A stretch of 60,537 nucleotides of DNA from NCBI GenBank assembly GCA_964587625.1, contig CAZPLU010000013.1:1-60537 (forward strand), in the 5' to 3' direction. Shown here one piece after another: positions 57,877 to 60,537 of the stretch (within the stretch, counting starts at the first letter, position 1; every line of letters starts with the position of its first letter). Origin of the DNA: DAOPZJ01 sp964587625 (GTDB lineage: Bacteria > Bacillota > Clostridia > Oscillospirales > JAKOTC01). A program made the translations under genes and the position numbers. The notes under the pieces are model-generated. The model was not told the origin of the DNA, did not search any database, and saw nothing but the letters and a program-made list of their open reading frames with translations.

Positions 57877-58665
57877 ATGTTGCAATGGGACTCAGCGCAG
57901 TATTTAAAATTCGAAAACCAGCGTACCCGGCCTGCCGTAGATTTAGCCGAGCGCATACCTCTCTGCGCGCCTGAAACAATACTCGATGTGGGCTGTGGAC
58001 CCGGTAACAGCGCCGCCGTTTTAAAAAAACGGTTTCCGAACGCACATATCATCGGTATCGATAATTCCCCGCAGATGATTGAATCCGCAAAAATATCCTG
58101 CCCCTCACTGCATTTCGAATTAATTGACGCAAACGCCGATCTGTCAAAACTGGGTGCATTCGACCTTGTCTTTTCCAACGCCTGCATCCAGTGGATACCC
58201 GATCACAGCGCATTGATTCCGAAACTCTTCGATTTGGTTCACCCGGGCGGCTGTTTGGCAATTCAAATCCCAATGAACCAAGATGCCCCAATCCAGCAGT
58301 TGATCCGGCAGACCGTAATGCACCCGGCCTGGAAAAGCAAATTTAACAACCCGAGGATTTTTCACACTTTAACACCGGTTGAATATTACGATATTTTGTC
58401 TGCATGCAGCCCTGTTTGCGACATTTGGACGACGACCTACTTCCATATTCTGCCCGACACGCGGGCGATTTTAGAGTGGTATCGCGGAACGGGACTCCGT
58501 CCTTATCTCGAGGTTCTCTCCGAAGACGAACGAGACATATTTGAAAAAGAGATTCTCGAGCAAATTACCTTGCATTATCCCAAACGCGGCGACGGTACGG
58601 TGGTTTTTCCGTTTCCCCGCTTTTTCATGACGGCGCAAAAACCATATCGGCATACAAAAACATAA
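57877..58665 (+). CDS. SAM-dependent methyltransferase, trans-aconitate methyltransferase-like
   Basis: A 262-residue class I methyltransferase behind AAGGGGTG. Motif I ILDVGCGPGNSAAVLKKRFP, acidic loop IIGIDNSPQMIESA, and FDLVFSNACIQWIPDH are clear. The opening (MLQWDSAQYLKFENQRTRPA), LAIQIPMNQD and the TTYFHILPDTRAILEWYRGTGLRPYLE end are those of the Tam (trans-aconitate 2-methyltransferase) family. The ldhA gene follows 36 bases later, probably on the same transcript. Confidence 0.88.
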   Translation: MLQWDSAQYLKFENQRTRPAVDLAERIPLCAPETILDVGCGPGNSAAVLKKRFPNAHIIGIDNSPQMIESAKISCPSLHFELIDANADLSKLGAFDLVFSNACIQWIPDHSALIPKLFDLVHPGGCLAIQIPMNQDAPIQQLIRQTVMHPAWKSKFNNPRIFHTLTPVEYYDILSACSPVCDIWTTTYFHILPDTRAILEWYRGTGLRPYLEVLSEDERDIFEKEILEQITLHYPKRGDGTVVFPFPRFFMTAQKPYRHTKT

Positions 58666-58701
58666 AACGAACACACTACATCCGAAAGGACGGTTCCGAC
58701 C

Positions 58702-59739
58702 ATGAAGAAAATAGCCCTTTTCGACGCGAAACCCTATGATATTAAGGCGTTTGAAGAACAAAACAAAAATTATGAGTTTCGTTATTTTGAATACAAACTG
58801 AACCCGGACACCGCCCCGCTCGCCGCCGGCTGCGACGCCGTGATCGGCTTCGTCAACGACGATATCGGTGCGGAGACCCTAACCAAATTATATGATTTGG
58901 GCATAAGAGCCCTCGCAATGCGCAGCGCGGGTTACAATAACGTCGATTTCACCACCGCTTACGGTAAAATCAACGTCATGCGCGTCCCCGCCTATTCACC
59001 TTATGCGGTCGCCGAGCACGCCATGGCGCTGCTTTTAACCCTCAACCGCAAAATCCACAAGGCGTATATTCGCACCCGCGATTTCAATTACAGCTTAAAC
59101 GGCCTTTGCGGTGTCGATCTGCACGGCAAAACCGTCGGCGTCATCGGCACAGGCCGAATCGGGCGGGTTTTTATCGACATTTGCAAGGGGTTCGGCATGA
59201 ATATTTTCGCCTATGACCCCTTTCCCGCCAAAGATGTCGATTTTACTTATACCGACCTTGATACACTGCTGACTTGTTCCGATTTCATCTCTCTGCACTG
59301 TCCCCTGACCGACCAGACCTACCACATCATCAACGGGGACTCTATTGCAAAGATGAAGGACGGCGTCTTTCTCGTCAACACCTCGCGCGGCGGTTTGATC
59401 GACAGCCACGCGCTGTTGAGCGGCCTGCATGCCAAAAAAATCGGCGGCGCTTGCTTGGATGTCTATGAGGAAGAAGCCGATTTCTTTTATGAGGACCACT
59501 CGGAATCGGGCATCAGCGATGACACGCTTGCGCTGATCTCCGCGGCGCCCAATGTCATCATCACCTCGCATCAGGCCTATTTTACCGCCGAGGCATTGCA
59601 CAACATCGCCGAAGTGACCTTGCAAAACCTCGACGCTTTCTTTTCGGGCGGTGAACTCAAAAACGAAATCTGCTATTACTGCGACCATCAAGCCAACCCA
59701 AAAGAGTGCCGCAAAACGCGCAAAGAGCGCTGTTTTTGA
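58702..59739 (+). CDS. ldhA: D-lactate dehydrogenase (D-2-hydroxyacid dehydrogenase)
   Basis: The 345-residue protein starts behind GAAAGGACGG. It reduces pyruvate to D-lactate with NADH, a fermentation end reaction. Signatures: LAMRSAGYNNVDF, the nucleotide-binding GVIGTGRIGRVFIDICKGFG, catalytic Arg in FLVNTSRGGLIDSHAL, Glu in CLDVYEEEADFF, and His in ITSHQAYFTAEAL. The AYSPYAVAEHAMALLL segment is also typical. Short Cys-rich tail (CYYCDHQANPKECRKTRKERC) beyond the usual end is a little unusual. Confidence 0.93.
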   Translation: MKKIALFDAKPYDIKAFEEQNKNYEFRYFEYKLNPDTAPLAAGCDAVIGFVNDDIGAETLTKLYDLGIRALAMRSAGYNNVDFTTAYGKINVMRVPAYSPYAVAEHAMALLLTLNRKIHKAYIRTRDFNYSLNGLCGVDLHGKTVGVIGTGRIGRVFIDICKGFGMNIFAYDPFPAKDVDFTYTDLDTLLTCSDFISLHCPLTDQTYHIINGDSIAKMKDGVFLVNTSRGGLIDSHALLSGLHAKKIGGACLDVYEEEADFFYEDHSESGISDDTLALISAAPNVIITSHQAYFTAEALHNIAEVTLQNLDAFFSGGELKNEICYYCDHQANPKECRKTRKERCF

Positions 59740-59858
59740 TAACCCGCCTTCCCCTGACCCAATTACACGCCAAGCAAAGCGTCTTCACCGATCGCCTTGA
59801 ACGGAAATCCGTCGGCCGTATCGGGTGATATGACGCGAGCACTCGAGTTCAACTCCCG

Positions 59859-60424
59859 TCAGTTCCGTTCTTGTTCCACTGTCGTCAATAGCTCCCCGGC
59901 AATCTCCATGTTTTCAAAACGTATGATGCTTTTTTCAACGAAGCCGTGGCTCATCAGGTTTATGCTTCCGTTCCATACTGTGTTTTGGTCAATGACGGCG
60001 AATTTTTGATGTATGTCGGCTTTTGAATAACGATTATTCCTGAACCGGCTAGAGATTGAGTCAACGCCATCATTGCGGGTTGATTTGTGAGTTTGTAGTT
60101 TTCTGCCGGTCTTGTGATAACCGATATTCGTACACCATTTATTTTTGCCGCCGTCAACAAACGCAACATTTGCATCATTCGAGTTTTTCGGAGATACGGT
60201 CTGCCAATAACAATCTCATGCCTTGATGACCCCATATCGCGGTTAAACATCGGTAAAGAGTTGTGGCTATCGAAAATAATCCCGCTTTTTTCCGAATAAT
60301 CGCTCTCGCGCAAGGCCTTATAACCCATGGCGGAATAGCCAGATACCCGTTTGTGGTACATACTTTCCAATATTTTAATATGCACATCAACATAATCGTA
60401 TATGATTACATTTTTTGCCCTCAA
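59859..60424 (-). pseudogene. Decayed C-terminal end of a helicase-like protein with a phospholipase-D domain
   Basis: The frame read from 60424 holds NVIIYDYVDVHIKILESMYH, SGYSAMGYKAL, SSRHEIVIGRPYLRKTRMMQ and VRISVITRP, typical of the end of bacterial SF2 helicases with a C-terminal PLD-type module. It leaves frame after SGIIVIQK. One added base near 60030 restores DIHQKFAVID (the H-x-K-x4-D motif), then WNGSINLMSHG and an end at TGA 59861-59859. Upstream, an in-frame stop precedes the TTG at 60424, and the motif context suggests further shifts. This is a broken remnant or an error-rich contig end. Confidence 0.65.
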
Positions 60425-60537
60425 AAGTTACCGTGATATGAACAGTCCGCTGGGTTAGCACAATTGGTGTTCTTCTTTTTCCTTGTTTTTCGGGATAAAT
60501 CCACGCCGTTCAAACCGGCGCTGTATGCGTCGGTCAG

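Noticed and set aside
59835..59870. tRNA T-arm-like sequence (GAGTTCAACTC)
   Set aside because: No acceptor stem, D-arm or anticodon arm can be fitted around it; it overlaps the end of the helicase remnant.

Overview
The window looks like a chromosomal piece of an uncultured, moderately GC-rich Clostridia-type Bacillota. It was probably taken from a metagenome scaffold, because there is a run of exactly 100 N at 43105-43204. The evidence for this lineage is a monoderm-style Tad/Flp pilus locus without a secretin, a SpoIIQ-like M23 protein that suggests sporulation, glycolytic genes in the Firmicutes order pgk-tpiA-gpmI, Firmicutes-type DUF6530 and phage lysis proteins, strong AGGAGG ribosome sites, and frequent TTG/GTG starts. 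I saw no tRNA, rRNA or CRISPR array.

Layout. 1-3000: a C-terminal gene scrap, a DUF6530 gene with a textbook promoter and operator, two covarying hairpins, and a stranded phage lysis cassette (NlpC/P60 endolysin, holin, small phage membrane protein). 3000-11950: a GH42-like glycosidase, an unknown membrane protein, a SpoIIQ-like protein, an ECF sigma factor with a membrane-anchored beta-propeller partner, a secreted unknown protein and a sugar-phosphate isomerase. The last two are each preceded by a copy of the same terminator-plus-promoter cassette. 11953-13129: an IS element with DDE transposase, flanked by an unusually long 24-bp target duplication that covers the stop codon of the isomerase gene. 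13200-20600: a PfkB sugar kinase coupled to a D-lyxose isomerase-like protein; a ferritin-like protein with a Cys-rich copper-binding protein; a Phd/Doc toxin-antitoxin pair whose toxin is frameshifted; and a zinc-ribbon/SPFH pair like Bacillus YdjG/YdjI. 20700-27660: pgk, tpiA, gpmI, an SGNH hydrolase, an MFS transporter and a lipoprotein.

27875-43100: a GAF + PEP/pyruvate-binding (ATP-grasp) protein fused to a nucleotidyltransferase, downstream of glutamate dehydrogenase; LacZ; a DUF1538 membrane protein translationally coupled to a tandem PII-like protein; facing it, an orphan sodium-pump decarboxylase beta subunit with a phosphoribosyltransferase-like protein under a promoter with a perfect palindrome; then a three-gene operon (TIM-barrel isomerase, LUD protein, glycerate kinase). 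The glycerate kinase gene carries an in-frame 59-bp palindrome. A tandem repeat array with the assembly gap follows, then birA.

44470-55890 is the most coherent system. A promoter, a cyclic-di-GMP-I (GEMM-I) riboswitch and an intrinsic terminator stand upstream of an MNT/HEPN pair and then a Tad pilus operon: prepilin peptidase, two Flp pilins, TadE, two duplicated TadG-like proteins carrying beta-helix (bactofilin-like) repeats, CpaB, TadZ, TadA, TadB, TadC and DUF192. Two short Flp genes are included. The end of the window holds a type I phosphodiesterase, a Tam-like methyltransferase, a D-lactate dehydrogenase and the decayed end of a helicase/phospholipase-D-domain gene. Many intergenic regions are filled with several families of short palindromic and tandem repeats.
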